Shown: positions 8,710 to 18,896, counted from the first letter of the stretch. The stretch: DNA of 64,000 nucleotides from Duffyella gerundensis (GCF_001517405.1 NZ_LN907827.1:2858587-2922586); one strand, 5' to 3'. The notes: generated by a model from the sequence alone, not told the origin. A program made the numbers and translations.

Positions 8710-9688
8710 ATCGCTGAAACAACGGCCGCAGGCCTCCGGATAGCGCCGGTTCTGCACTGAACCAGAGCAGGCAACCCGCCAGTACCAACAGCAGGCCACC
8801 GCTCAGGGCGAGCAGCGGCAGGCCGATGCCGGCATGTCGCGCAGGCTGACGATTGATCTTCACTGCCAGCGCGCGGGCGCTCTGTACCAGCAGCGCCATC
8901 GCCGTGACGGTCAGCGCCGTGCCTGCTGCCATCACCAGCGCGGACAACACCCCCCAGTAATAGACGCCCATCACTTTAGCGAACAGTAACATCATCAGCG
9001 CCCCGGAACAGGGACGGAATCCCATCGATAACACCAGCAGCAGTTCGGTTTTCCAGCCAACCACCGATGCCAGTTTATGACTGTCGGGCACGTGCTGATG
9101 GCCGCAACCACAGTTGGCATGATGAGCGTGATCGATGGCATGCAGCTGCAAAATTCGTGGCCGTGGCTTTAACGCACGCCACAGGGTTTTGCCGTTGCGC
9201 CAGCAGAGCCAGACGCCCAGCAACGCCACGAGTAAAAAGCTGCTTTTTTCCAGCCAGTAACTGCTGAGATGCAGCTGCCGCGACGACAGTTGCAGCACCA
9301 CTAACAGCAACGTCACCAGCGCAATCGCCATCAATCCCTGCATCAGTGCAGCCAGCAAGGTCAGCCGAATGCTGGTTTTTAACTGCGTCGGATGGGTTGC
9401 CAGAAAAGTCGCAATCACTACTTTGCCGTGCCCCGGCCCGGCTGCATGTAGCACGCCGTAAATAAAACTGAATCCAAGCAGCGCACCGCCCGCCTGCGCG
9501 GGATGCGCCGCAGCCTGTTGCAGCAAGGTGGTCATCTGCTGATGCAGCTGCTTTTGCCAGATTACGCTTTGCAACAGCAGCTGTGGCCAGTAGTGCCAGC
9601 AGAGCAGCGCCAGGCCAATAAAACCCGCGGCAAACATCAGCCACGGCCAGCGCACACGCGACGGTGCGGGATGAGAAATCAATGACAT
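8708..9688 (-). CDS. NicO-family metal transporter, ZevB-like
   Basis: Multi-pass inner-membrane protein of the nickel/cobalt NicO family, 326 aa. The signature HAAGPGHGK and a later SMGFRPCSGALMMLLF segment are typical. A histidine/cysteine-rich loop (HAIDHAHHANCGCGHQH, around residue 190) is a likely metal-binding stretch. It overlaps the end of the DUF1007 gene upstream by 10 bases, so the two are translationally coupled. This pair corresponds to ZevA-ZevB, described in Haemophilus influenzae as important for growth with little zinc. Zinc rather than nickel as substrate is my inference, supported by the Zur-like box upstream. Confidence 0.82.
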   Translation of the reverse strand: MSLISHPAPSRVRWPWLMFAAGFIGLALLCWHYWPQLLLQSVIWQKQLHQQMTTLLQQAAAHPAQAGGALLGFSFIYGVLHAAGPGHGKVVIATFLATHPTQLKTSIRLTLLAALMQGLMAIALVTLLLVVLQLSSRQLHLSSYWLEKSSFLLVALLGVWLCWRNGKTLWRALKPRPRILQLHAIDHAHHANCGCGHQHVPDSHKLASVVGWKTELLLVLSMGFRPCSGALMMLLFAKVMGVYYWGVLSALVMAAGTALTVTAMALLVQSARALAVKINRQPARHAGIGLPLLALSGGLLLVLAGCLLWFSAEPALSGGLRPLFQR

Positions 9689-10305
9689 GTCAGGGTTACC
9701 GTTTGCGCAAACTGTCGGCCTAAGTCCATCTCCTGCGGGGGTGCATCTGCTTTATCCAGTGACAACGCATAAGCCTGCATCGAAGCATCCGGCTTTGGCG
9801 TGTGCAGGCTGAGCTGGCACTGCGCTTTCAACGATTCTGGCAGGGTCAGCGCCTGAGCATTGTCGTAGAACATATCGACAAAGTAGGTGGGATCGAAGGT
9901 CAGAATGCGATAGGTCGCCTTACGCAGCGGCTGTGGATGCGCCAGCGGCAGGACAAATTCCAACACCGCCTTCGGTCCGGCGCGGGAAAGATGATATTCA
10001 GGCGGCAAATTTTTAAATTTAACCGCCTGCTTTTGCTGCCAAAATTCGGTGAAATAGTGCTGACCGAGCACGTTGGCCATTACCTCAGCCGCCAGCTTTT
10101 TCCACACTTCGGAACCGGGTTTGGCCTTGCCGGCATCATAAAGCAGATCGGCAGAGGTAATTTCATCCATGGTCCAGATCATTTTTAAGCCGGTGAGCGA
10201 ATCGCCTTCGGTCACCAGACTGGTTTTTATCGAGATAAAGCTGTGCGGATGCGACCACGCAGAAGGTGAGAGCAGTGCCAGCAGACAAAAGAAGTATTTA
10301 TGCAT
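9679..10305 (-). CDS. Periplasmic DUF1007 protein, ZevA-like
   Basis: 208 aa from the ATG at 10305, with a clear N-terminal signal peptide (MHKYFFCLLALLSPSAWS) and cleavage just before HPHSF, leaving a mature N-terminus with two histidines. DUF1007 proteins pair with NicO transporters, and in H. influenzae ZevA is a periplasmic zinc-linked partner of ZevB. A TTG seven codons upstream is open but lies inside the operator-like sequence. It is the first gene of a two-gene unit divergent from csiE. Confidence 0.8.
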   Translation of the reverse strand: MHKYFFCLLALLSPSAWSHPHSFISIKTSLVTEGDSLTGLKMIWTMDEITSADLLYDAGKAKPGSEVWKKLAAEVMANVLGQHYFTEFWQQKQAVKFKNLPPEYHLSRAGPKAVLEFVLPLAHPQPLRKATYRILTFDPTYFVDMFYDNAQALTLPESLKAQCQLSLHTPKPDASMQAYALSLDKADAPPQEMDLGRQFAQTVTLTCH

Positions 10306-10311
10306 AGTAAC

Positions 10312-10324
10312 GTTACAATATAAC
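10312..10324. promoter_or_regulatory. Zur-box-like palindrome upstream of zevA
   Basis: GTTACAATATAAC differs at one position from the core of the enterobacterial Zur consensus (GTTATANTATAAC). It lies 7 bases upstream of the zevA start and would repress zevAB when zinc is plentiful. The match is seen directly; Zur binding is inferred. Confidence 0.55.
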
Positions 10325-10470
10325 AATCCATTTTTTATGTATCTATTCTTCAGTAAATATCTGTGACATCACCCGAAGCTCTGAATAAAAGCGGCACAAT
10401 TCTCTCGGTCTTCACAGGCAGTTTGTCTACGCTTAATGCTGTTATGACTGGCTGGCTGGAATCACACATT

Positions 10471-11730
10471 ATGAGTGCTGCTTCATCGCTTTTCACCAGT
10501 TCACAACGCCGTTGTCATCTGCTGTTGTTGCTTTATCTGCCGACTTCCTCGTTGCGTATTGAGCGTCTTGCCGAGCTCAACGGTGTCACCGTGGAAACGG
10601 TAAAGCAGGATATTGCTGAGGTGGAAGAGGAGATCCGGCGTTATCACCAGCTCGATCTTCACTGGCCTACGGCTGAAAGCATTGAGTTGCGTGGCGCTGA
10701 ACTGAACCGACGTCTCTGTTTGCTGCATACGTTGCGGCGCGGCCTGCGCGTGTCGCCCGATTTTGTGCAGCAACACTTTGCGCCCGTGCTGCGACAGACG
10801 CTGGGCGAAAAGCGCGTCGATAAAGCGCTATACGATGAAAAGAATTTGCAGGCGCTGATAATGCACTGCGCCCATCGTCTACAGCGCACCTTCGCGCCAC
10901 GTGACTGCCTGTTTCTGCAGATTTATATGCAGTTTATCCTTGGTCAGGCGACAGCCAGCGAATTCAATGCCACACAGCTGCAATGGCTAGCGGATAAGCC
11001 AGAGCGCGAGGCCGCCAGCGAGCTGATCGGTTACTGGCAAAAGCGTTGTTATCCGGTGCCGGTGGAAACTGAAGTCGCCTTCTGGACGCTGCTGTTTTGT
11101 CAACTGCACACGCCCGCACTACAGCACGACAGCCATCCCTCACAGCAGAAACTGCAACAGTCAATTGATGCGCTGATTGCGCGTTTTGAACAACAAGCGG
11201 GCACGCCGTTTCGCGACCGGACCGGGCTCGGGACTCAGCTCTATTGCCACATGGCACAGGCGCTGGAGCGCTGCCATTTTGACGTCGGCATTGATAATAC
11301 GTTAACCGAAGAGATTACCCGTCTGTATCCGCGGCTGCTACGAACCACTGCCGTCGTACTGCAACCCTTTGCTGATGAATATTGCATTCGCTTGTCGGAA
11401 GAGGAAGTTGGGCTTATTGCGGTGATATTCGGTGCCTGGCTGATGCAGGAGAATACGCTGCAGGAGAAACAGGTGCTGCTGCTAACCGATGACGATCGTC
11501 TGCTTGAGCAGGAAATTGAACAGCAGCTGCGCGAAATGACGCTGCTGCCGCTTAATATCAGCTATCAGTCAACGGCGGCGTTTCAGCAACAGGGTGCGCC
11601 CAAGGCGGTTTCGCTGGTAATTTCACCTTATGCCATCACCCTGCCGCTCTATTCGCCGCCGCTGGTGCACGCTGAGCTACCGATTAGCGTGCATCAACAG
11701 CAGCGCATCCGCTTACTGCTTGAGTCCTGA
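10471..11730 (+). CDS. csiE: Stationary-phase inducible protein CsiE
   Basis: PRD-domain protein, 419 aa from the ATG at 10471 (E. coli 426 aa). The C-terminal part contains GIDNTLTEEITRLYPRL and LSEEEVGLIAVIFGAWLMQENTLQEKQVLLLT, typical of the PTS-regulation domain/EIIB-like region of CsiE. The N-terminus resembles a helix-turn-helix (LAELNGVTVETVKQDI). In E. coli it is sigma-S and CRP controlled; its biochemical role is unknown. An upstream in-frame start at 10363 would add 36 residues without family support. It converges on hcaT with an 18-base overlap. Confidence 0.92.
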   Translation: MSAASSLFTSSQRRCHLLLLLYLPTSSLRIERLAELNGVTVETVKQDIAEVEEEIRRYHQLDLHWPTAESIELRGAELNRRLCLLHTLRRGLRVSPDFVQQHFAPVLRQTLGEKRVDKALYDEKNLQALIMHCAHRLQRTFAPRDCLFLQIYMQFILGQATASEFNATQLQWLADKPEREAASELIGYWQKRCYPVPVETEVAFWTLLFCQLHTPALQHDSHPSQQKLQQSIDALIARFEQQAGTPFRDRTGLGTQLYCHMAQALERCHFDVGIDNTLTEEITRLYPRLLRTTAVVLQPFADEYCIRLSEEEVGLIAVIFGAWLMQENTLQEKQVLLLTDDDRLLEQEIEQQLREMTLLPLNISYQSTAAFQQQGAPKAVSLVISPYAITLPLYSPPLVHAELPISVHQQQRIRLLLES

Positions 11731-12867
11731 TGAGGTTGCGCGCGGCCGCAGGAACAGCGCCGGTAGCGTGACCAACGCCATTACCCAGAATACCTCGCCA
11801 TGAATATGCTGAAACAGCACGCCGCAGATCATAGTCATCACCGCTATGCCACCGCCCATCGCCAGTGCGGAATAGGCGGACTGCAGGCGAATCACCTCGG
11901 CGCCCTGCCGTGAGGCGATAAAGCGCATCGCCGCCAGATGGCACACCGTAAAGCTGCCACAATGCAGAATCTGCGCCACAATCAGCCAGGGCAGCGCGGT
12001 AGTAGCGCCCAATAATCCCCAGCGTACCAGCGCACAGACTGCGGAAAGCAGCAGCAAATCGCGCGCCTGCCAGCGGCAGAACAACCGCCCACTTAGCGCG
12101 AATATCACCACTTCAGCCACCACGCCCAGCGACCACAGATAGCCGACCACGCTGGCGGAATAACCCGCCTCCTGCCAGTAGATCGCGCTGAAACCGTAAT
12201 AGGCGGCGTGCGCGCCCTGCATCAGCGTTACGCAGAGCAGGAAACGCCAAACGCTGTTATCGCACAACATCTGTTTACACGCCTGCCAGCCGCCCTGCTG
12301 CTGGGTTCGCAACGATCCTTGCGGCATTGAATGCGGTTTCAGCAGCATGCCGACCAGCAGCGCGGCCAGACCAATGGTCAGCAGCAACAGGATCGCCTGT
12401 GCTGACCAGGCGCTGACCAGCATGCCGGTGAGCGCGGAGCTGATCACAAATGCCAGCGATCCCCACAGACGCACCGGGCCATAAACCAGACCAATCTGCT
12501 GCGTCCAGGTCGCGGCCAGCGCATCGCTGAGCGGCACCAGCGGTGAGAAGAACAGGTTAAAGCCCACCATGACCAGCAGCAACCAGAGCCAGCTCTGACT
12601 GAGCCAGAATCCCACGGCAAACAGCCCGGTCAGCAGCGCCAGCAGACGAAGCGCGGTAACCAGCTGCGCCGGATTTCTCACCTGCGAGGCGATAAACAGG
12701 CTGCCGACAAAGCGGGCAATCATGCCTGCGCCCAGCAGCAGACCGATTTTTTCGGGCTCAAGGCCGGTGGCTTTTAACCAGACAGCCCAGAAAGGCAGAT
12801 AAATACCGTAGGAAAAAAAGTAGGTAAAGTAGGCCAGACCGAGCCAGCGGGCAGAACGAATTGTCAT
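11713..12867 (-). CDS. hcaT: MFS transporter HcaT (3-phenylpropionate permease family)
   Basis: Twelve-helix major-facilitator transporter, 384 aa from the ATG at 12867 (E. coli 379 aa). The N-terminal LAYFTYFFSYGIYLPFWAVWLK and GLLLGAGMIARFVGSL are typical of HcaT. E. coli HcaT is annotated as a 3-phenylpropionate:H+ symporter, but no hca catabolic genes are present here, so the substrate in this organism is open. A start at 12930 would add 21 residues rich in cysteine and is unlikely; CGGAG precedes the chosen ATG. Confidence 0.9.
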   Translation of the reverse strand: MTIRSARWLGLAYFTYFFSYGIYLPFWAVWLKATGLEPEKIGLLLGAGMIARFVGSLFIASQVRNPAQLVTALRLLALLTGLFAVGFWLSQSWLWLLLVMVGFNLFFSPLVPLSDALAATWTQQIGLVYGPVRLWGSLAFVISSALTGMLVSAWSAQAILLLLTIGLAALLVGMLLKPHSMPQGSLRTQQQGGWQACKQMLCDNSVWRFLLCVTLMQGAHAAYYGFSAIYWQEAGYSASVVGYLWSLGVVAEVVIFALSGRLFCRWQARDLLLLSAVCALVRWGLLGATTALPWLIVAQILHCGSFTVCHLAAMRFIASRQGAEVIRLQSAYSALAMGGGIAVMTMICGVLFQHIHGEVFWVMALVTLPALFLRPRATSSGLKQ

Positions 12868-12930
12868 TTTTTCTCCGACAAACAGGGTGCAGCAGCAGCA
12901 GATCCAACGCCCAATCCTGTTCAGGCGCAT

Positions 12931-12957
12931 AAAAAAGGACAGCCTGAGCTGTCCTTT
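12931..12957 (-). terminator. glyA terminator
   Basis: 10-bp perfect stem 12934-12943/12948-12957 with loop CTGA, followed on the minus strand by T's (A at 12931-12936). It lies just downstream of the glyA stop. Confidence 0.9.
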
Positions 12958-12978
12958 AGGAAAACGTTCACTGATTGA

Positions 12979-14232
12979 TTAGGCGTAAACCGGGAAGCGC
13001 GCGCAGAGATCTAACACTTTCTGCTTGATGCGTTCACTGGTCGCGTCATCATTGATGTTATCGAGGATGTCGGCAATCCAGCCAGCCAGTTCACGCACTT
13101 CGGCTTCTTTAAAGCCGCGACGCGTTACCGCTGGCGAACCGATACGGATACCGGAAGTCACAAACGGACTTTTTGGATCGTTCGGCACGCTGTTTTTGTT
13201 TACGGTGATATTGGCACGACCCAGCGCAGCGTCTGCTTCTTTACCGGTGAGGTTTTTGCTGACCAGGTCAATCAGGAACAGGTGGTTATAGGTGCCGCCA
13301 GAGACGATATCGTAGCCGCGCTCAATCAGCACTTCCACCATCGCCTTGGCGTTTTTAGCAACCTGCTGCTGATACGTTTTGAATTCCGGCTCCATCGCTT
13401 CTTTAAACGCGACCGCTTTACCGGCAATGACGTGCATCAACGGGCCGCCCTGGCCGCCCGGGAACACGGCAGAGTTCAGTTTCTTATACAGCTCTTCGTC
13501 GCCGCCTTTAGCCAGAATCAGGCCACCGCGCGGACCGGCCAGCGTTTTGTGCGTGGTGGTGGTAACGATGTGCGCGTGCGGCACCGGATTTGGATACACA
13601 TCGGCGGCGATCAGGCCGGCAACGTGTGCCATATCCACAAACAGCCATGCGCCGATGCTGTCGGCGATTTCACGCATTTTTGCCCAGTCACAAATACCGG
13701 AATAGGCAGAGAAACCACCGATGATCATTTTCGGCTTGTGCTTCTGCGCCTGCGCGGCGAGATCGTCGTAATCGATTTTGCCGGTTTCATCGATGCCGTA
13801 AGGCACAACGTTATAGAGCTTACCGGAAAGGTTAACCGGAGAGCCGTGCGTCAGGTGGCCACCATGTGCCAGGTTCATGCCCAGAATGGTGTCGCCAGGC
13901 TGCAGCAGCGCAGTGTACACGGCGAAGTTTGCCTGTGAGCCAGAGTGTGGCTGAACGTTGGCGAAATCGGCACCAAACAACTCTTTCGCACGGTCAATTG
14001 CCAGTTGCTCAACGATATCGACATATTCACAGCCGCCGTAATAGCGTTTGCCCGGATAACCTTCAGCGTATTTGTTAGTGAGCTGAGAACCCTGCGCCTG
14101 CATAACGCGCGGGCTGGTGTAGTTTTCAGACGCAATCAGTTCGATGTGCTCTTCCTGACGCACCTTTTCTTGCTCCATCGCCTGCCATAATTCGGCATCG
14201 TAATCGGCAATGTTCATTTCACGCTTTAACAT
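12979..14232 (-). CDS. glyA: Serine hydroxymethyltransferase
   Basis: PLP enzyme interconverting serine and glycine with tetrahydrofolate, the main source of one-carbon units. 417 aa from the ATG at 14232, the E. coli length, preceded by CAGGAG. The PLP lysine motif [16 protein letters not shown] is seen here as [16 protein letters not shown], and [15 protein letters not shown] is conserved. The isolated promoter region upstream contains a weak PurR-like palindrome. Confidence 0.98.
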   Translation of the reverse strand: MLKREMNIADYDAELWQAMEQEKVRQEEHIELIASENYTSPRVMQAQGSQLTNKYAEGYPGKRYYGGCEYVDIVEQLAIDRAKELFGADFANVQPHSGSQANFAVYTALLQPGDTILGMNLAHGGHLTHGSPVNLSGKLYNVVPYGIDETGKIDYDDLAAQAQKHKPKMIIGGFSAYSGICDWAKMREIADSIGAWLFVDMAHVAGLIAADVYPNPVPHAHIVTTTTHKTLAGPRGGLILAKGGDEELYKKLNSAVFPGGQGGPLMHVIAGKAVAFKEAMEPEFKTYQQQVAKNAKAMVEVLIERGYDIVSGGTYNHLFLIDLVSKNLTGKEADAALGRANITVNKNSVPNDPKSPFVTSGIRIGSPAVTRRGFKEAEVRELAGWIADILDNINDDATSERIKQKVLDLCARFPVYA

Positions 14233-14565
14233 CCGCATCTCCTGACTCAGCTAACAAAAACGGCATTGATTGCCCCTTTCCGGGGCGAAGGGCCACAGTG
14301 TAAACGGTTTTCCCAGGCGACGGTAGCCGCAGCCTTTATTTTTACGCAATCGATTGGCATGCTGATTGTCAGCGAACTTTTACGCTTTTTATTGCCGCAG
14401 GTGAGAGAGAAAAATTTTGCGCCGGTGGCGATAATTCCGTGCGCATCACGATTTTTGCACCTAATCAGTGCGGCTTTTGCTCGTCAATCACGGCGTGTGC
14501 CAGAGAGCAAAAAGGGCGGCAGCACCCAGTGCTCCGCCCTTTCCGTTACTGCCCACGATCGGCGT
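14233..14565. other. Intergenic region glyA/glnB; hmp absent
   Basis: About 330 bases with no gene. In E. coli hmp (flavohaemoglobin) lies between glyA and glnB; it is missing here. A PurR-like imperfect palindrome is at 14298-14313 (core TAAACGGTTTTCC), about 10 of 16 matches to the E. coli glyA site, so low confidence. The right end holds the glnB terminator. Confidence 0.5.
14509..14542 (-). terminator. glnB terminator
   Basis: Two stacked stems (14511-14519/14534-14542 and 14521-14525/14529-14533) around the loop CCA, with one bulged C, and A's on the left giving the minus-strand U-tract. Confidence 0.85.
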
Positions 14566-14997
<432 letters not shown>

Positions 14998-15030
14998 CTA
15001 CGCTACCACATCTGCCCGGCATGCAGGCAA

Positions 15031-16365
15031 CTACTCTTTGAAATCGGCCGCATCCAGCGCATGTCGCGCCAGCAGCTTGTAAAATTCCGTGCGGTTACGA
15101 CCGGCGAGGCGCGCAGCGTTGGTCACGTTGCCTTTGGTCATCTGTAACAGCTTACGCAGATAGTTGAGCTCGAACTGATTACGCGCATCAGCAAAGGTAG
15201 GCAGTGCGCTGTTTTCGCCTGCCAGCGCCTGCTCCACCAGCGCTTCACTGATGACTGGCGATGAGGTCAGCGCCACGCACTGCTCAATAACATTCACCAG
15301 CTGGCGCACGTTGCCCGGCCAGTTGGCGCCAATTAATCGTTTCATCGCATCGGTGGAAAAGCTGCGCACAAACGGCTTATGCCGCTCAGCAGACTGACGC
15401 AGCAAATGGTTCGCCAGCAGGGGAATATCTTCCGCTCGCTCGTGCAACGCAGGCAGACGCAGACTGACCACGTTGAGACGATAATAGAGATCTTCGCGAA
15501 ACTCTTTTTTCTCCATCGCCTTGGGTAAATCGCGGTGCGTGGCGGAGAGAATCCTGACGTTAATATCCAGATCGCGATTACTGCCCAGCGGCCTGACTTT
15601 GCGTTCCTGCAGAACGCGCAGCAATTTTACCTGTAGCGCCTGCGGCATATCGCCAATTTCATCGAGAAACAGCGTGCCGCCTTCGGCCGCCTGAAACAGC
15701 CCTTCCCGCGCGCTGATAGCACCGGTAAACGCCCCTTTGGCATGGCCAAACAGCTCGGATTCCAGCAACTGCTCTGGCAGTGCGCCGCAGTTAATGGCAA
15801 TAAATGCGTTGCCCGCGCGCGGACTAGCGGCATGAATAGCCTGCGCGAGGATCTCTTTGCCGGTGCCGCTTTGGCCGTTGATCAGTACGCTAACATCGGA
15901 CTGTGCCACCATTTGCGCCTGCTCCAACAGACGTAACATCTGCGGGCTACGCGTGACGATCGCCTCTCGCCAGCGGTCATCGCTGACCGGCACGCTCTGC
16001 GCCAGCGCCTGATCGATCGCCTTATACAGCGCATCGCGATCCACCGGCTTGGTCAGAAAGCTGAAAATGCCGCTTTGGGTGGCGGCGACCGCTTCCGGGA
16101 TGGAGCCGTGAGCGGTCAGAATGATCACCGGCAGACCGGGAAAGCGCTTTTGAATTTCACTGAACAGCGTCAGGCCATCCATCTCGTCCATGCGCAGATC
16201 GCTGATCACCAGCTCGACCTTCTCTTTATCGAGCTGGCGCAGCGCTTCCGGGCCGCTGGCGGCGGTCGTGACCTGAAACCCTTCGCTGGTTAGTCGCATG
16301 CCCAGCAAGGTTAGCAGGCCAGGATCGTCATCCACCAACAGCAGCCGCGCGGTATGCTTTGCCAT
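15031..16365 (-). CDS. glrR: Sigma54-dependent response regulator GlrR (QseF)
   Basis: NtrC-type activator, 444 aa: receiver domain at residues 8-120 with phospho-acceptor D56, AAA+ domain at about 135-370 with Walker A GQSGTGKE, the GAFTGA loop that contacts sigma54, and a C-terminal Fis-type helix-turn-helix. In E. coli, GlrR phosphorylated by GlrK drives glmY transcription from a sigma54 promoter; the target and sites are present next to the operon here. The start codon overlaps the qseG stop by one base. Confidence 0.97.
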   Translation of the reverse strand: MAKHTARLLLVDDDPGLLTLLGMRLTSEGFQVTTAASGPEALRQLDKEKVELVISDLRMDEMDGLTLFSEIQKRFPGLPVIILTAHGSIPEAVAATQSGIFSFLTKPVDRDALYKAIDQALAQSVPVSDDRWREAIVTRSPQMLRLLEQAQMVAQSDVSVLINGQSGTGKEILAQAIHAASPRAGNAFIAINCGALPEQLLESELFGHAKGAFTGAISAREGLFQAAEGGTLFLDEIGDMPQALQVKLLRVLQERKVRPLGSNRDLDINVRILSATHRDLPKAMEKKEFREDLYYRLNVVSLRLPALHERAEDIPLLANHLLRQSAERHKPFVRSFSTDAMKRLIGANWPGNVRQLVNVIEQCVALTSSPVISEALVEQALAGENSALPTFADARNQFELNYLRKLLQMTKGNVTNAARLAGRNRTEFYKLLARHALDAADFKE

Positions 16366-17063
16366 TATTTTTGCGCCTCTTGTTGGTCAGCGTGCGTGTC
16401 CGTTTCGTTCTCATCTACCGCCATCATCTCCGCCGATCGCACGCTGCTGTGATCGGAAATATCGGCTGATTTGCGCGTTGAGAGCTGCCGCTCAATATCG
16501 GTCAGCCGTTCAAGCTTGTGGCGCGTTTCCGTCAGTTGTTGATACAACGTGCGCTGCTGCTGACGCATCTGATCGAGCTGCGTATCGCTGGTTTGTTGCA
16601 GATGGTGATAGCGGGTACGCGATTCAGAGAGATCGAGCTGGGCCGCCTGCTGGGTACGCCATAGCTGCAGCAGTGGCCGGACCGCGCCAGGGTAATCTGT
16701 GCTGAAGGCGTCAAGCTGTTCAACATAAGCGCGTCGTTCCGGCGGCGTAACGTTGCCGTTATCCAGTAATATGCCCTGCTTAAAGGCGTTGTCCCAGCTC
16801 TCAGCGGGCCAGCGACGCGCTTCAGCACGCGCGGCGGCGGGCGATAATCGCTCGGCGCAGTCGATAGCACGCAGCCAGTACAGCGGATTTTCCATCGCTG
16901 AACGGCCCGCGATCGCCCAAATGGCGTCGCAATTCACCGCCAGATAATCAGCCACTTTGCTGCTGGGCTCGGGCAGCGGCTTTACCGGCAGCATGGATGG
17001 CGCGGTGCGCTGACAGCCGGTCAGCGCTAACAGACTTAGCAGCATCAACACGGACTTTTTCAT
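16365..17063 (-). CDS. qseG: Outer-membrane lipoprotein QseG
   Basis: 232-aa lipoprotein with signal peptide and lipobox LTGC (Cys17). The C-terminal third is rich in Q/R/E and predicted helical (LQQTSDTQLDQMRQQQRTL), consistent with a coiled coil. In E. coli QseG interacts with the kinase QseE/GlrK and links envelope state to GlmY production. It overlaps glrK by 4 bases and glrR by 1 base, so the three are one operon. Confidence 0.92.
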   Translation of the reverse strand: MKKSVLMLLSLLALTGCQRTAPSMLPVKPLPEPSSKVADYLAVNCDAIWAIAGRSAMENPLYWLRAIDCAERLSPAAARAEARRWPAESWDNAFKQGILLDNGNVTPPERRAYVEQLDAFSTDYPGAVRPLLQLWRTQQAAQLDLSESRTRYHHLQQTSDTQLDQMRQQQRTLYQQLTETRHKLERLTDIERQLSTRKSADISDHSSVRSAEMMAVDENETDTHADQQEAQK

Positions 17064-18493
17064 ACTTTTGCATTCCCGGGAATGGCCAGCAGTTCAAGTC
17101 GAAAACAGACCTCATCCGCGTGTGATTTCACCAGATAAATCTCTCCCTGCATGCTTCTGATGCACTCTTTTGCGATGCTCAGGCCTAAACCACTGCCTTT
17201 CACCGCGCCTTTGCGCTGCAGGCTTCCCTGAAAAAATGGCTCAAATATCATCGCCTGTTCCTGCTCCGGAATGGGGGGACCGCTGTTAGCCACCTCAACG
17301 ATAAGATGGCTATCTTTGCGGTAACTGCGTAGCGAGATGTTACCGGATTCGCTGCCGTAGTGCACCGCGTTGGAATAGAGATTATCCAGCACGCGCATCA
17401 GCAATGTCGGTTCTGCAAGGCAGAGGTTTTCCTGCAGATCGAGGGTTGTCTGCAGGTGCTTGGCGCGCGCCGGTAAGGTATGCGCACTGACCACGCTGTC
17501 GATGATTTTATCCAGCGCGACCGGCTCCAGCGGCGGCGGCCCGTCAGCCAGCTTACGGTTATATTCCAACAGCTGTTCAATCAGGGTTTGTAGATGTTTG
17601 CTGCTGTCATCAAGGATGGTTACCACCTCTTTCTGATCGGCAGTTAACGGCCCGACAACCTCATCCGCCAGCAGCTCTGTGCCCTCACGCATACTCGCCA
17701 GCGGCGTTTTCAATTCGTGGGAAAGGTGCCGTAAAAACGCGTGTCGCTGTGATTCCAGCCAGGCGAGCCGCTCACTGAGCCAGATGATGCGTTGCACCAG
17801 CGAGCGAATTTCGCGAGGCCCCTTGAAAGAGACGCTGCGGCCAAGCGCACGACCTTCGCCAAGGCGATTGATCATCCGCTCGACCGCCTTGACCGGGCCG
17901 ATAATCATGCGGGTAAACAGCAGCACCATCAGCAGGCTAATCAGAAAAAGAATCAGGGTTTGCCAGCCGAAAATCTGGCCGCGTTCGGCAATGTCGTGCT
18001 GCAACTGCAATCCGCGGCTGAATACCGCCTCACGCGTCGCCTGCACCATACGGGCGTTAGTGTCTGAAAAGCCTTCCAGCGCATTCGCGGCTACCGGCAC
18101 CGGATTGCCATTATCACACTGCACAGTTTTTAGCGCCGCCAGCGAAGCCCGCAGCGTCGGCCACATGCGCAGTTGCGGCAGCATCCCGGCATGCATTTCC
18201 AGCATCTGTTCATAGCGAATACGCTGCGTCTGATAGAGCCGCGCCAGCACGGCATCATCCAGCACGCAATACTGACGGTAGCTGCGTTCCAGCTCAAGCG
18301 CGGTGCGCGCCATCGCTTCGCTGCGACGCACATCAGTGAGCGTGTTGCGATTGGTATCGGCCGCCTGCTCGCTGAGCGTGGACAGGCTTTCCCAGGCTTG
18401 CCATGCCAGCACCAGCAGCGGCAACAGCACCAGTAAAAACGCCATTAGCACCAGCTGGCGCAACGATCGGGGAAACAGACGCCATTTTTTCAC
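17060..18493 (-). CDS. glrK: Sensor histidine kinase GlrK (QseE)
   Basis: 477 aa. A TM helix at about 13-31, a periplasmic region at 32-175, a second TM at about 176-196, a HAMP-like linker, a HisKA domain with H259 in RHLSHELKTPL, and an HATPase domain with DNLYSNAVHYG and GSGLGLSIAKE. It senses envelope conditions and phosphorylates GlrR. It is the first gene of glrK-qseG-glrR, directly downstream of glmY on the same strand. Confidence 0.96.
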   Translation of the reverse strand: MKKWRLFPRSLRQLVLMAFLLVLLPLLVLAWQAWESLSTLSEQAADTNRNTLTDVRRSEAMARTALELERSYRQYCVLDDAVLARLYQTQRIRYEQMLEMHAGMLPQLRMWPTLRASLAALKTVQCDNGNPVPVAANALEGFSDTNARMVQATREAVFSRGLQLQHDIAERGQIFGWQTLILFLISLLMVLLFTRMIIGPVKAVERMINRLGEGRALGRSVSFKGPREIRSLVQRIIWLSERLAWLESQRHAFLRHLSHELKTPLASMREGTELLADEVVGPLTADQKEVVTILDDSSKHLQTLIEQLLEYNRKLADGPPPLEPVALDKIIDSVVSAHTLPARAKHLQTTLDLQENLCLAEPTLLMRVLDNLYSNAVHYGSESGNISLRSYRKDSHLIVEVANSGPPIPEQEQAMIFEPFFQGSLQRKGAVKGSGLGLSIAKECIRSMQGEIYLVKSHADEVCFRLELLAIPGNAKV

Positions 18494-18570
18494 GCGGAAA
18501 TTCCTGAGCTCATCACTGAGGTGATGCTAACCGAGTCATGAACAGGTTGAAAGCGGTGTCGGCGGGATCG

Positions 18571-18783
18571 AAAACGGCAGACCGAAGTCTGCCGTTCCAG
18601 GCCATAGAAGGCCGAATAAGGTGGTGCCTAACTCAACGTTACGCCCGGAATGTGATAATGCTGCAAACGCGCAGACAATAATCGGTTCAGTGGACGACAG
18701 GCACCGTTTTTGTGCGTCATTCGAATTTTATGAGCATCTTGACCGCTTGCGCAGGGCATTCATAATCAGGTGAATGAGCAACT
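18571..18783 (-). ncRNA. glmY: Small RNA GlmY
   Basis: GlmY decoys the adaptor RapZ, protecting the homologous GlmZ from RNase E so that glmS mRNA is translated when glucosamine-6-phosphate is low. The minus strand from 18783 begins AGTTGCTCATTCACCTGATT, close to the E. coli GlmY 5' end, 13 bases downstream of the GC of a perfect sigma54 promoter. It ends with the hairpin CGGCAGACTTCGGTCTGCCG followed by TTTT at 18571. The length of about 213 nt exceeds the 184 nt of E. coli. Position directly upstream of glrK is conserved. Confidence 0.9.
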
Positions 18784-18794
18784 GCGATGATTAT

Positions 18795-18810
18795 AGCAAC
18801 TATCGTGCCA
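18795..18810 (-). promoter_or_regulatory. Sigma54 promoter of glmY
   Basis: On the minus strand TGGCACGATAGTTGCT matches the sigma54 consensus TGGCACGNNNNTTGCW at every position. Start of transcription is expected near 18783. Confidence 0.93.
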
Positions 18811-18896
18811 ATTTCAATTATTATCTATTAATCAGAAAGTTAACTGGCATTCTCTATCCGCAAGTCTGTTGTTAGCGTGCCCATACCACTCAAAAA

